Assembly: GCF_001865065.1 (NCBI RefSeq)
Contig: NZ_MJGN01000045.1
Coordinates: forward strand, 316,052 to 368,795
DNA from: Curtobacterium sp. MCBA15_008
Lineage (GTDB): Bacteria; Actinomycetota; Actinomycetes; Actinomycetales; Microbacteriaceae
Length of the DNA: 52,744 bases
Direction of reading: 5' to 3'
Part shown: one piece after another, positions 9,010 to 17,299 of the stretch
Position numbering within the stretch: position 1 is the stretch's first letter
Layout: each line of letters begins with the position of its first letter
Notes under the pieces: generated by a model
The model's input: only the letters and a program-made list of their open reading frames with translations
Told to the model about the DNA's origin: nothing
The model's database searches: none
Position numbers and translations under genes: made by a program

Positions 9010-9911
9010 GAGCTGGCGTGGAGCCTTTCGATGGTGTGGTGCGCGCCGGTGTCCGACGCGGTCCGGGTGTGGTGCCGGCCGATCGCGCGGGTGCGCAGGC
9101 GTCCGGTGGAGGGGTCGTGGTCGACGTCGATGCGGATGCCGTAGACATCGGTCAGGCGGTCCGACACGAGGACCTCCTCGGGGGAGCCGTCGGCGACGAC
9201 CACCCCGGCGCGGAGCAGGACGACGCGGTCGGCGACGGCGGCGGCCTGGTCGAGGTCGTGCAGGACCACGCCGACGGCGATGCCCCGCTCGTCCGCGAGG
9301 TCGCGGACCAGGTCGAGCAGCTCCACCTGGTAGCGGAGGTCGAGGTACGTGGTCGGTTCGTCGAGCAGCAGGACGCCGGTCTCCTGCGCCAGGCAGCTGG
9401 CCAGCCAGACGCGCTGGAGCTGGCCGCCGGAGAGCTCGTCGGCGGCGCGTTCGGCGAGCGGCGTGAGCCCCGTGACGTCGAGGGCGTGCGCGACGGCCGC
9501 GGCGCCGTCCGGGTCCTGCCCGCCGAAGCGCGAGCGGTACGGGTAGCGGCCGAAGGCCACGAGGTCGCGGACACGCAGCCCGCCCGGGACCGGCCGGCCC
9601 TGGGTGAGCAGGGCGACCTGGCGGGCGAAGGCCTTCGGGGAGAGCGCGAGGCCGTCGAGGTCGTCGCCGCGGTCGGCGTGCCCGGCGTCGGTGCTGGTGC
9701 CGGTGCTGATGTCGGCCACGCCCCGCAGGGTCACGTCGCCGGATCGGGGGGCCTGGAGGCGCGCGATGGTCCGCAGCAGGGTGGACTTCCCGGAACCGTT
9801 CGGTCCGACCAGTGCGGTCACCTTCCCGGCGACGAGCTCCAGTGAGGCGGCGTGCACGACGGGCTCGCCGTGGTAGCCCACGGTGACGGAACGCGCATCC
9901 AGATCGACCAC
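9006..9911 (-). CDS. Iron-siderophore ABC transporter ATP-binding protein
   Basis: The 301-residue protein has Walker A GPNGSGKST (residues 36-44), Q-loop VALLTQ, signature LSGGQLQRVWLA, Walker B VLLLDEPT and switch His VLHD. A roughly 18-residue Asp/Gly/Thr-rich insertion (around STGTSTDAGHADRGDDLDG) follows the first beta region and is longer than usual for FepC-type proteins. It is the first gene of the iron-uptake operon. TACCCT lies 6 bases before the GTG start (complement 9918-9923) inside the DtxR-like box, so the mRNA is probably leaderless and iron-repressed. Confidence 0.93.
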   Translation of the reverse strand: MVDLDARSVTVGYHGEPVVHAASLELVAGKVTALVGPNGSGKSTLLRTIARLQAPRSGDVTLRGVADISTGTSTDAGHADRGDDLDGLALSPKAFARQVALLTQGRPVPGGLRVRDLVAFGRYPYRSRFGGQDPDGAAAVAHALDVTGLTPLAERAADELSGGQLQRVWLASCLAQETGVLLLDEPTTYLDLRYQVELLDLVRDLADERGIAVGVVLHDLDQAAAVADRVVLLRAGVVVADGSPEEVLVSDRLTDVYGIRIDVDHDPSTGRLRTRAIGRHHTRTASDTGAHHTIERLHASS

Positions 9912-9915
9912 GAGG

Positions 9916-9934
9916 TAAGGGTAGCCTCACCTTG
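9916..9934 (-). promoter_or_regulatory. DtxR/IdeR-type iron box covering the promoter of the siderophore ABC operon
   Basis: On the minus strand CAAGGTGAGGCTACCCTTA matches 14 of 19 positions of the DtxR/IdeR consensus TTAGGTTAGGCTAACCTAA (established for actinobacterial iron repressors). It ends 4 bases before the GTG start and contains the likely -10 TACCCT, so bound repressor would occlude RNA polymerase and, in a leaderless message, the start itself. Confidence 0.8.
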
Positions 9935-10000
9935 CCTCGATTCCCTAACGCGTGACGGGATTCCGGAGGCGGGGGATCGTCGGGACCGCTGCGGACCGCT

Positions 10001-10324
10001 TCAGCAGGGGGCGCTGCAGGTGCGCGCGAGCCCTTCGAGCAGTTCGCGGGCGGAGAGTGCCGCGGCCAGCTCGACCTCGACGGGGTTGATCCCGACCGCC
10101 CGTTCGAACTCGCGCCGACGGGCCTGGTCGGCGATCGGGACCTCGGGACGCTGCGGCAGGACGGCGATCGCGCGCGCTGCGGCGTCGAAGGCCCCGACCG
10201 GACGGCCCAGCTGTTCCCACATCGTGCGGACGTCGTGTGCGACCTGGTCGGGGTCGCCGCCGAACTCGAACCCGGCCGAGGCCATGGTCGCGAGTCCCTG
10301 CGCGGTGGGGTCGTTCGGGGTCAT
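10001..10324 (-). CDS. Hypothetical protein (107 aa)
   Basis: A soluble, Ala-rich, probably helical protein without recognised domain; it includes PDQVAHDVRTMWEQLGRPVG and ends in two Cys (ARTCSAPC). GACGAT (complement 10331-10336) lies 6 bases before the ATG, in line with the leaderless promoters nearby. It is divergent from the TetR-like gene at 10493 (168 bases between, no clear operator seen). Confidence 0.6.
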   Translation of the reverse strand: MTPNDPTAQGLATMASAGFEFGGDPDQVAHDVRTMWEQLGRPVGAFDAAARAIAVLPQRPEVPIADQARRREFERAVGINPVEVELAAALSARELLEGLARTCSAPC

Positions 10325-10492
10325 CCCGGCATCGTCACACGGATCGCCGCGATTGTCCTGCGAAGTCGCGCTTGTCCCCCGACATGCCGACACCCGGACC
10401 GGGGATGATGGTGGCCCCCGATCTCCACTTGGATGGACCTGCCCCCAAGAGGGGCGACGCGGACAGGACGTCCGGGACCGACGGAGGGCACG

Positions 10493-11167
10493 ATGCTCGA
10501 ACACACCAGCGCGGACACGCACGCGGCAGCCGCCGCAGCCGCCACCCTGCACCTGCGGATCACGATCGTCGGTGCCACCGTCGACCTGCTGCGGGACGTC
10601 CCCTTCCACGAGGCCCACGCCGCGCTCGTCGCCGAGCGCCTCGGCATCCCGGTCGAGGAACTCCACCAGCACTTCCCGTCGTGGGACGGCCTGGTGCTCG
10701 CCGCCGTCGACCGCTGGAACGGTGGCCGGATGGACGAGGTCACGCGCGAGGTCGGGGACGGCTCGACCGTGCAGCTCCTCCGCGCCATCGTCGCGTCGAA
10801 CGCCGAGGACCCGGCGCTCATGCGGCTGCTCGTCGCGCTGCTGTCGGTCGCCGGCAACCCGCAGCACCCGATGGCGACCTACCTCCGCTCCCGGTACCAG
10901 CTCTTCTACGCGCAGATCAAGCGCGGCCTCGAGCACGACGTCGCGGTCGGCCGTGCCCCGCACACGATGGACCCCCGCCGCGGTGCCGAGCAGCTGATCG
11001 CCCTCTACGAGGGGTTGCAGCTGCAGGCGCTCCTGCGCTCGGATCTCGACCTCGTGCCGGCGTTCGACCGTGCGGTCGCGCGGCTCGAGCGCGGCTGGAT
11101 GGAGCGGTACGAGCCCCAGGCCGCACGCCGCCTGTCCACCTGGGGCGACGGCGGCTGGGAACTCTGA
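10493..11167 (+). CDS. TetR-like transcriptional regulator
   Basis: The 224-residue protein has an N-terminal helical region that resembles a TetR DNA-binding domain (about residues 20-65: LLRDVPFHEAHAALVAERLGIPVEELHQHFPSWDGLVLAAV), with HF-SWDGL standing where TetR proteins have YYHFKSKEEL, and a TetR_C-type C-terminal half. The ATG at 10493 is preceded by GGAGGG (10484-10489), so this message has a leader. No palindromic operator is obvious upstream. Confidence 0.75.
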   Translation: MLEHTSADTHAAAAAAATLHLRITIVGATVDLLRDVPFHEAHAALVAERLGIPVEELHQHFPSWDGLVLAAVDRWNGGRMDEVTREVGDGSTVQLLRAIVASNAEDPALMRLLVALLSVAGNPQHPMATYLRSRYQLFYAQIKRGLEHDVAVGRAPHTMDPRRGAEQLIALYEGLQLQALLRSDLDLVPAFDRAVARLERGWMERYEPQAARRLSTWGDGGWEL

Positions 11168-11277
11168 CCCGATCGCGTCGCCTCTCGGGCGTCGCCGCTG
11201 ATCCGCTGCGCGCGGTGGCCGGACCGGCTCGGAGGGGCACCGGCGTACTCGGTGGGTCTCCGACGGAAGGAGCCGAC

Positions 11278-11472
11278 ATGGCATCAGCGAACCCGATCCA
11301 GGTCCAGAAGTACCTCAGTGGCATCGACTACCCGGCCTCGAAGGAGGACATCGTCGCCACCGCCGAGAAGGAGGGCGCCGAGGGCGAGGTCCTCGACGCC
11401 CTGAAGAACATCCCCGACGGCGAGTACGACGCCCCGACCGCGGTGTCGAGCGCCGTCTCCGACGCGGGCTGA
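11278..11472 (+). CDS. DUF2795 domain protein
   Basis: A 64-residue protein with the DUF2795 pattern IQVQKYLSGIDYPASKEDIVATAEKEGA followed by VLDALKNIPDGEYDAPTAVSSAV. This small soluble family is common in actinobacteria and cyanobacteria and has no established role. AAGGAG (11266-11271) lies 6 bases before the ATG. It ends 15 bases from the convergent ThrE gene. Confidence 0.88.
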   Translation: MASANPIQVQKYLSGIDYPASKEDIVATAEKEGAEGEVLDALKNIPDGEYDAPTAVSSAVSDAG

Positions 11473-11487
11473 CCCCGGGTTGCCGCG

Positions 11488-12996
11488 TCAGCGCGCCCGC
11501 GTGCCCCGCGGGGTCGAGCCGTTGCCCGGGTCGTAGCCCGAGTCGCGGATGACCGGGATCGCGGTGGTGTCGTTGTGCACCGAGTGCACGACGACCCGCC
11601 GCGACCGGCGCAGCGCACGACGAGCACCCGGCGTGGCCACGAGCCCGCCGAGCACGAGTCCCGCCCCGATGCCGAGCGCGACCGACACCGCGGCGACGAA
11701 GTCGAGCGCGGCGCTCGATGACCCGGACATGAAGTTCAGCAGGGCGTTCGACACCGCGACCCCGGGCAGCAGGGCGCCGCAGAACGCCGGCACCGCGATC
11801 GCCGCGACGGCCGTCCGCATCCGTGCCGCGGCGATCGTCGACAGCACGCCGAGGAGCACGGCCGCCAGGAACGTCGCCCCGAGCAGCGGCAGCCCGGCCT
11901 CTCGGAGGCCCCGGAGTGCAGCGCTGGCGGCCACGGAGAACACGACGGCCACCGGGATCACCCGGGCGCTGGCCTGCTGCACGAAGCAGTTCGCCGCGGC
12001 CGACACCACGGTCAGCGCGAGCGAGGCCCAGAGCGGCAGGACCGGCAGGACGATGCCGGACGGATCGACCTCGATGTGCAGCCACTTCGTCAGGGCGATG
12101 CCGGCGGGCACCCCGACCACGATGGCCGCGATGACGAGCCCGATGTAGAAGGCCCGGGCGACCGCCATCGCGCGGAACCCGGAGATCGCGTCCTGCGCCC
12201 ACGTCACGAGCGACGGGTGCGGCAGCAGGAGCACCACGAGCGCAGCCACCATCGTCGCCGCCTGACCGGGGTGCAGCACGCCGGCCCAGATCGCGAGCGT
12301 GCCGATGGCCGACGCGACCGCTCCCTGGGCGCCGGAGACGAAGAACTGCGGGAAGCCCCGACCGGTCAGCCAGCGGCCGGACAGGATGATGCCGAGCATG
12401 AGCACGAACGCGCCGAGGCCGGCACGCCACCCACCGCCGGCCTGCATCGCGATCGAGATGCCGAGGATCGACAGGCCGACGTCCGCCAGCCAGGTCGGCC
12501 AGCGCGGCGGGAGCCGGAGGACCGCGACCAGTGCGCTCACGGCGGAGGTCATGTCCCGCTCGTCGTGCACCAGGTCGTCGACGATCTGGTTCGCCCGCGC
12601 CAGACGGTCGAGGTCGGACCCGTCCGACTGCACGGTGCGGACCTTCACCAGAGGTGGCGTGTCCGACGGCGCGTACTGGATCGTGACCGAGCTGCCGGAG
12701 AAGTCGAGGTCGAGCGGGGCGAGGTTCCACTTCGTGGACACGGCGACCACGGCGGTCTCGACGCTGCGGGTGTCGGCCCCGGAGGCGAGCATCACCTCGG
12801 CGAGGTCGAGGCAGAAGTCGACGATCTGCACCGGTGAGTACTGCTCGCGGGCACGGGTGTCCGGCGAGACGTCCTCGTAGATCGTTCCGCGGAGCCGTGC
12901 GCGGGCGTCGCGGATGTCGTGCTGTGCGAGGTTGCGGACGCGGGGCCGGTGGGGTCGCCCCGGTCGCGGCGCACCGGGGAGGAACTGCTCGGCCAT
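11488..12996 (-). CDS. Threonine/serine exporter family protein (ThrE-like)
   Basis: The 502-residue membrane protein has a soluble N-terminal region (about residues 45-165, including CLDLAEVMLASGADTRSVETAV, characteristic of DUF1212/ThrE) and about ten membrane segments, ending in a basic cytoplasmic tail. ThrE of Corynebacterium exports threonine and serine using the proton gradient; the substrate here is inferred. CACCAT (complement 13003-13008) lies 6 bases before the ATG, consistent with a leaderless start. Confidence 0.9.
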   Translation of the reverse strand: MAEQFLPGAPRPGRPHRPRVRNLAQHDIRDARARLRGTIYEDVSPDTRAREQYSPVQIVDFCLDLAEVMLASGADTRSVETAVVAVSTKWNLAPLDLDFSGSSVTIQYAPSDTPPLVKVRTVQSDGSDLDRLARANQIVDDLVHDERDMTSAVSALVAVLRLPPRWPTWLADVGLSILGISIAMQAGGGWRAGLGAFVLMLGIILSGRWLTGRGFPQFFVSGAQGAVASAIGTLAIWAGVLHPGQAATMVAALVVLLLPHPSLVTWAQDAISGFRAMAVARAFYIGLVIAAIVVGVPAGIALTKWLHIEVDPSGIVLPVLPLWASLALTVVSAAANCFVQQASARVIPVAVVFSVAASAALRGLREAGLPLLGATFLAAVLLGVLSTIAAARMRTAVAAIAVPAFCGALLPGVAVSNALLNFMSGSSSAALDFVAAVSVALGIGAGLVLGGLVATPGARRALRRSRRVVVHSVHNDTTAIPVIRDSGYDPGNGSTPRGTRAR

Positions 12997-13038
12997 CCCG
13001 CCATGGTGCCAGTCGCGGTCTCCACGTCACCAGGACGC

Positions 13039-13080
13039 GGACTGGAGGCCCGTGGCGGCGTCGCCACGGGCCTCCAGTCC
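13039..13080. terminator. Long perfect hairpin (repeat family A) behind the OsmC gene
   Basis: A 19-base perfect arm (13039-13057, GGACTGGAGGCCCGTGGCG) pairs with 13062-13080 around a 4-base loop. It lies 33 bases after the OsmC stop codon and 43 bases before the ThrE start, so it probably ends OsmC transcription. No U-tract follows. Confidence 0.75.
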
Positions 13081-13112
13081 GTCGGGTGGCGCGGTCTCCC
13101 GCACCTGGTCCG

Positions 13113-13553
13113 TTACTGCTCGAACGTCGCGTTGAGCGTGATGTCGACGCCGGTGAGCGCCTTGCTGACGGGGCAGGTGGCCTTGGCCTCGTCGGCGGCC
13201 TTGAGGAAGGCTGCCTCGTCGATGCCGGAGACCTCGCCGGTGACGGTGAGGACGATGCCGGTGAGCTTGAAGCCGCCGGCGCTGTCCGGGCCGAGCGAGA
13301 CGTCGGCCTTGACGTCGAGGGCCTCGACCGTGCCGCCGGCCTCGCCGAGGACCGCCGAGAACTGCATGGCGTAGCAGGCGGAGTGCGCTGCGGCGATGAG
13401 TTCTTCGGGGCTGGTGGTGCCACCGGCGTCGTCGGCGGCGCGCTTCGGGAACGAGACGTCGTAGGTGCCGACCTTCGAGCTGGAGAGTTCGACCTGGCCG
13501 GAGCCGTCGTTGAGGCCGCCGTTCCAGGCGGTTCGTGCGGTGCGCGTGGGCAT
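13113..13553 (-). CDS. OsmC/Ohr family peroxiredoxin
   Basis: The 146-residue protein has the OsmC layout: N-terminal MPTRTARTAWNGGLNDGSGQVELSS, the first redox Cys in AAHSACYAMQFS and the second in ATCPVSKALTG. OsmC proteins reduce organic hydroperoxides in the cytoplasm with two Cys. AAAGGAG lies 5 bases before the ATG, so this gene has a leader. A hairpin terminator follows at 13039 and an inverted repeat lies about 60 bases upstream at 13613. Confidence 0.93.
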   Translation of the reverse strand: MPTRTARTAWNGGLNDGSGQVELSSSKVGTYDVSFPKRAADDAGGTTSPEELIAAAHSACYAMQFSAVLGEAGGTVEALDVKADVSLGPDSAGGFKLTGIVLTVTGEVSGIDEAAFLKAADEAKATCPVSKALTGVDITLNATFEQ

Positions 13554-13612
13554 GGCCGCTCCTTTCGTGTGGGAATCGGTCCCGAGTCGGGACTATCGCG
13601 TCTGAGTCAAGT

Positions 13613-13630
13613 CGAGAACGGACGTTCTCG
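13613..13630. promoter_or_regulatory. Inverted repeat upstream of OsmC gene
   Basis: CGAGAACG-GA-CGTTCTCG, two perfect 8-base arms. It lies 60 bases upstream of the OsmC start on the minus-strand side of the divergent OsmC/alcohol dehydrogenase region. It contains GAAC-N4-GTTC, the core of the actinobacterial LexA box, but its flanks (AG/CT rather than TCG/CGA) differ, so the binding protein is open. Confidence 0.45.
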
Positions 13631-13655
13631 TCACGGGCTCTCGGGGAAGACGCAG

Positions 13656-13710
13656 GATTGGGCGTACCGAGTAGATTCGGGCGTACATGGTGGATTCGGG
13701 CGTACCGGGT
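13656..13710. repeat. Three direct repeats of 18-19 bases upstream of alcohol dehydrogenase
   Basis: Units at 13656-13673, 13674-13692 and 13693-13710 share GATT(C)GGGCGTACNNNGT. They lie 132-186 bases upstream of the dehydrogenase start and are in helical phase only approximately. Head-to-tail arrays like this are typical of multi-copy activator sites; the regulator is unknown. Confidence 0.6.
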
Positions 13711-13841
13711 CGAATGTTCCGACCAGGTGTGCCCGATTCCGCTTTCCATCGCGGGCGTTGTGGGAAGGATCGAGCGAGGCAGGCGACAGGTGTTGTTGAG
13801 CGCAACAGGTGTAGCGTGAGTCGGAATCAAAGGAGAGACAC

Positions 13842-14885
13842 ATGCGTGCCGTCGTGTTCGAGCAGTACCAGACGTTCCCGTCCCTGACGGAGGTCCCGAA
13901 GCCCACACCAGGGCCGGGGGAGGTGCTCCTCAAGGTCGCCGGCGCCGGTGCCTGCCACTCCGACGTCGCCGTGTACCGCGAGTTCCAGCAGGGACAGCCG
14001 GGCGCGCAGGCCCCGTCCTTCGTGCTCGGGCACGAGAACTCCGGCTGGGTCGAGGCGGTCGGCGACGGCGTCACCGGGTTCACGGAGGGCGACGCGTACC
14101 TGGTCTACGGGCCCGTCGGCTGCGGCCACTGCTCGTACTGCTCCAAGGGGCAGGACACCTACTGCGAGAACGCCGCGACGAACCCGTACGCGGGCATCGG
14201 GCTCGGCCGTGACGGCGGCATGGCGGAGTACGTGAGCGTCCCCGCCCGAAACCTCGTGCCGCTCGGCGACGCCGACCCCGTGGCGGCCGCACCCCTCGGC
14301 GACGCGGCTCTCACGCCGTACCACGCGATCAAGAACGCCCTGCCGAACCTGGCCGGGGGCGGGCGCTTCGCGCTCGTCGTCGGGCTCGGCGGCCTCGGCC
14401 AGATCGCCGTCCAGATCCTCACGGCGCTCACCGGCGCGACGGTCATCGCGACGGACGTGAAGCAGGACGCGATGGACCGCGCCGCCGAACGCGGCGCGGT
14501 CACCGTGCCCGGCGGCCCCGACCAGGTGGCGGCGATCCGCGAGATCACCGGAGGTCGCGGCGTGGACGCGGCGTTCGACTTCGTCGGCGCCACGCCCACC
14601 ATCAAGGCGGCCCAGGCGTCGATGGCCGTCGGCGGGCGCTGCACGGTGGTCGGCATCGCCGGTGGGACCACGGAGTGGAACTTCTTCTCCACGCCCTACG
14701 AGTCGACCATCACGAACACGTACTGGGGCACCATCGAGGACCTGCACGAGGTCGTCGCGATGTACCGCGCCGGGCAGATCGTCCCCGACGTCGAGCGGTA
14801 CCCGCTGTCCGACGCGCTCGAGGCGTACCGGAAGCTCGAGGCCGGTGAGCTCTCGGGCCGCGCGGTCGTCGTCCCGACCCTCTGA
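13842..14885 (+). CDS. Zinc-dependent NAD(P) alcohol dehydrogenase
   Basis: The 347-residue medium-chain dehydrogenase has the catalytic zinc ligands in GACHSDVAVY and GHENSGWV, the structural-zinc Cys cluster (CGHCSYCSKGQDTYCENA) and Rossmann motif GLGGLGQIAVQIL. The best general match is the arabinose/alcohol dehydrogenase-like group. AAAGGAG lies 6 bases before the ATG. The 288-base divergent region to OsmC holds an inverted repeat and three direct repeats. Confidence 0.92.
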   Translation: MRAVVFEQYQTFPSLTEVPKPTPGPGEVLLKVAGAGACHSDVAVYREFQQGQPGAQAPSFVLGHENSGWVEAVGDGVTGFTEGDAYLVYGPVGCGHCSYCSKGQDTYCENAATNPYAGIGLGRDGGMAEYVSVPARNLVPLGDADPVAAAPLGDAALTPYHAIKNALPNLAGGGRFALVVGLGGLGQIAVQILTALTGATVIATDVKQDAMDRAAERGAVTVPGGPDQVAAIREITGGRGVDAAFDFVGATPTIKAAQASMAVGGRCTVVGIAGGTTEWNFFSTPYESTITNTYWGTIEDLHEVVAMYRAGQIVPDVERYPLSDALEAYRKLEAGELSGRAVVVPTL

Positions 14886-14975
14886 GATCGGTTCGGTAAC
14901 GGTTCCCTCCCGCTCGGGGGCCTCGGGGCTATCGTGAGTCCACGGGGCAACATATGCGCCGGGCAGGAGGGGACC

Positions 14976-15350
14976 ATGACCGGGAACGCTGACCACACCG
15001 AGGCCGTCGCCCGTCCCAGGACCGCCGACAGCGAGGGCGGCGCCGCCACGATGGGGCTGCCGTACGACGCACCGGAGCACGGCGCGGGCGCCTCGGACGG
15101 CCGACCCGCGACGCGGCTCGGACTCGTCTGGCGCGTCGTGGCGTCACTCGTGCTCGCCGCCGTCGGGGTCAACGCCGTCGTGCGGTCGATCCCGCTGTGG
15201 CAGAGCGCGAACGTCGACCCCGCGAGCGGTGCCTGGGTCGGAGCGCTCGCGCTGCTCGTCCTGGCCGGGCTCGCCCTGGCCTACCCCGTCGTCAACGTGC
15301 TCCGGCTGGTCCGCACGGCGCGGCTCCGGCGTCAGCGCCCCACGGCGTAG
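14976..15350 (+). CDS. Small predicted membrane protein
   Basis: A 124-residue protein with a polar N-terminal half (about 1-50) and two membrane segments (LVWRVVASLVLAAVGVNAVV and VGALALLVLAGLALAYPVVNVL) ending in a basic tail. No family recognised. The ATG follows AGGAGGGG (14966-14973). Its last 19 bases overlap the convergent gamma-glutamyltransferase gene. Confidence 0.75.
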   Translation: MTGNADHTEAVARPRTADSEGGAATMGLPYDAPEHGAGASDGRPATRLGLVWRVVASLVLAAVGVNAVVRSIPLWQSANVDPASGAWVGALALLVLAGLALAYPVVNVLRLVRTARLRRQRPTA

Positions 15351-17215
15351 CCCTGCGCGCCGCGGGAGTTCGCCGCGGCACCGACCACGCCGGTCGTCGG
15401 GTCCCGCGTCACGCACGACAACCGGCCGAGTGACCAGTCGCCGGCGCGGGTGACGACGTGGCCCCGGGCCTCGAGTCCGGCGATGACGTCGTCACCGAGC
15501 CGGTCCTCGACCACGAGTCCCGCCGGCTCCCACGTGCGGGGCCAGAACGAGCCGGGGAACGAGGTCGTGTGCAGCGCCGGCGCATCGATCGCCTGCTGGG
15601 GCGAGTACCCGCCGACGATCCAGCGCAGCAGGAAGAGCAGCTGCCACTGGTCCTGCTGGTCGCCGCCGGGCGAACCCAGTGCCGCGACGGGGACTCCGTC
15701 GCGGAGCACGAGCGTCGGGGTCAGGGTCGTGCGGGGCCGCTCTCCGGGGCGGAGCGTCGACGCGGTGCCCTCCTCGAGCCAGGTCATCTGCAGGCGGGTG
15801 CCGAGGCAGAACCCGAGCTCCGGGATCGTCGGCGAGGACTGCAGCCAGCCGCCGGACGGCGTCGCGCTGACGATGTTGCCCCAGCGGTCGACGACGTCGA
15901 TGTGGACCGTGTCGCCACGGGTCTCACCGTTCGGCGCGACGAACGGTTCGCCGCGGTCCTCGACCGGCGCGGCGGGCGGCACCTCCGAGCGGCGGGCGAC
16001 CTGGACGGTCGGCTCCCCGACGCCCTGGCCACCGACCGCACCGGCGGCTTCGGCCTCGGCCTGCGTGCGGACCGGGGGCATGGCGTGCGCGACGCCGCCG
16101 ACGGTGCCGGGGCGGAGTTCCGCGGACGCGTCGTCACCGATCAGCGCACGGCGCTCGTCGGAGTAGGCGTCGGAGAGCAGGACGTCGAGGGGGACGTCGC
16201 CGTCACCGTAGAACGCCTCGCGGTCGGCGAGGGCGAGTTTCTGCGCCTCGACGATCGTGTGCGCGCCGACCTCGGTGGAGGGGTCGAGCAGCGCGTCGTC
16301 GAGCGGCTCGAGCAGGCGCAGGGTCTGCAGGAGCGCCGGGCCCTGCCCCCAGGCTCCGGTCTTCGCGATCGTGCAGCCGCGGAACTCGGCGGTCGTCGCG
16401 GGCTCGTACGTCGCCCGGAACGCACCGAGGTCCGTCGCCCGGATCACCCCGGCGTGGTCGGTGCCCGACGAGTGCCGGTGCGGTTGCTGCACGAAGCGCT
16501 CGACCGCCTGGGCGACGAGCCCGTCGGCCCACTCACTCCGTGCGGCGTCGATCCGTCCGGTCCGGCTGCCGGCGCCGTCGCCGGCGGCGACCAGGCGGTC
16601 GAGGACCGAGGCGAGCGCCTCGTTCCGGACGATGTCCCCCGGGACCGGCACCGCGCCTCCAGGCAGCCACTGCGCGGCGGAGGTGGGCCAGTGGTCGCGG
16701 AACAGGTCGGCGACGGCGGTGATCGTGCGGACCACGGCGGGTGCGACCGGGTGGCCGTCGCGTGCGTACCCGATCGCCGGGGCGAGCACGTCCGCGAGCT
16801 CCCACGTGCCGTGGTCGCGGAGCAGCAGGAGCCATGCGTCGACCGCACCGGGGACGGTGGCGGCGAGGGCGCCGGAGCCGGGCACGAGGTCGAGTCCCTC
16901 GGAACGGTAGTGCTCCGGGGTCGCGCCTGCCGGTGCCGGCCCCTGCCCGACGAGGACGACCGGCGTCGGGTCGTCCGCCGTCGCGAACACGGCGGTCAGG
17001 TCGCCGCCGGGGCCGTTCAGGTGCGGTTCGACGACGTGCAGGACGAACGCTCCCGCGACCGCGGCGTCGAACGCGTTCCCGCCCCGTTCGAGCACGGACT
17101 GTGCGATGGCCGTGGCGATCCAGTGCGTCGAGGCGGCCATCCCGAAGGTCCCCCGGAGGTCGGGGCGGGTGGTGTGGGGAGCGGGCGGGACGAAGGCGGG
17201 GTTCGGCGTCGGCAT
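15332..17215 (-). CDS. Gamma-glutamyltransferase family protein
   Basis: The 627-residue protein shows N-terminal GMAASTHWIATAIAQSVLERGGNAFDAAVA and GPGGDL, as in GGT large subunits, and the small-subunit start RGDTVHIDVVD with the nucleophile Thr436 at the self-cleavage site; GNIVSATPSGGW and LGSPGGDQQ follow. GGTs hydrolyse or transfer the gamma-glutamyl group of glutathione and related peptides. I see no signal peptide, so it may be cytoplasmic, unlike classical periplasmic GGT. CAAGAT lies 6 bases before the ATG (leaderless pattern). Confidence 0.92.
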   Translation of the reverse strand: MPTPNPAFVPPAPHTTRPDLRGTFGMAASTHWIATAIAQSVLERGGNAFDAAVAGAFVLHVVEPHLNGPGGDLTAVFATADDPTPVVLVGQGPAPAGATPEHYRSEGLDLVPGSGALAATVPGAVDAWLLLLRDHGTWELADVLAPAIGYARDGHPVAPAVVRTITAVADLFRDHWPTSAAQWLPGGAVPVPGDIVRNEALASVLDRLVAAGDGAGSRTGRIDAARSEWADGLVAQAVERFVQQPHRHSSGTDHAGVIRATDLGAFRATYEPATTAEFRGCTIAKTGAWGQGPALLQTLRLLEPLDDALLDPSTEVGAHTIVEAQKLALADREAFYGDGDVPLDVLLSDAYSDERRALIGDDASAELRPGTVGGVAHAMPPVRTQAEAEAAGAVGGQGVGEPTVQVARRSEVPPAAPVEDRGEPFVAPNGETRGDTVHIDVVDRWGNIVSATPSGGWLQSSPTIPELGFCLGTRLQMTWLEEGTASTLRPGERPRTTLTPTLVLRDGVPVAALGSPGGDQQDQWQLLFLLRWIVGGYSPQQAIDAPALHTTSFPGSFWPRTWEPAGLVVEDRLGDDVIAGLEARGHVVTRAGDWSLGRLSCVTRDPTTGVVGAAANSRGAQGYAVGR

Positions 17216-17260
17216 GGTCCCATCTTGCGCGCTCCGTCGAACCGCTCGATACTGAACGCA

Positions 17261-17276
17261 TCGGTTAATTAACCGA
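17261..17276. promoter_or_regulatory. Perfect 16-base palindrome, probable ArsR operator
   Basis: TCGGTTAATTAACCGA is a perfect palindrome and its right half forms a second overlapping inverted repeat with the next bases (AACCG-AA-CGGTT, 17271-17282). It is the most AT-rich patch in this area, between the divergent GGT and ArsR genes and 24 bases before the ArsR start. Autorepression is inferred. Confidence 0.7.
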
Positions 17277-17299
17277 ACGGTTCATCAGTGGAGGCCGCC

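Noticed and set aside
13613..13630. LexA (SOS) box
   Set aside because: It has GAAC-N4-GTTC but lacks the flanking TCG/CGA and lies before OsmC, which is not an SOS gene; kept only as an unassigned inverted repeat.
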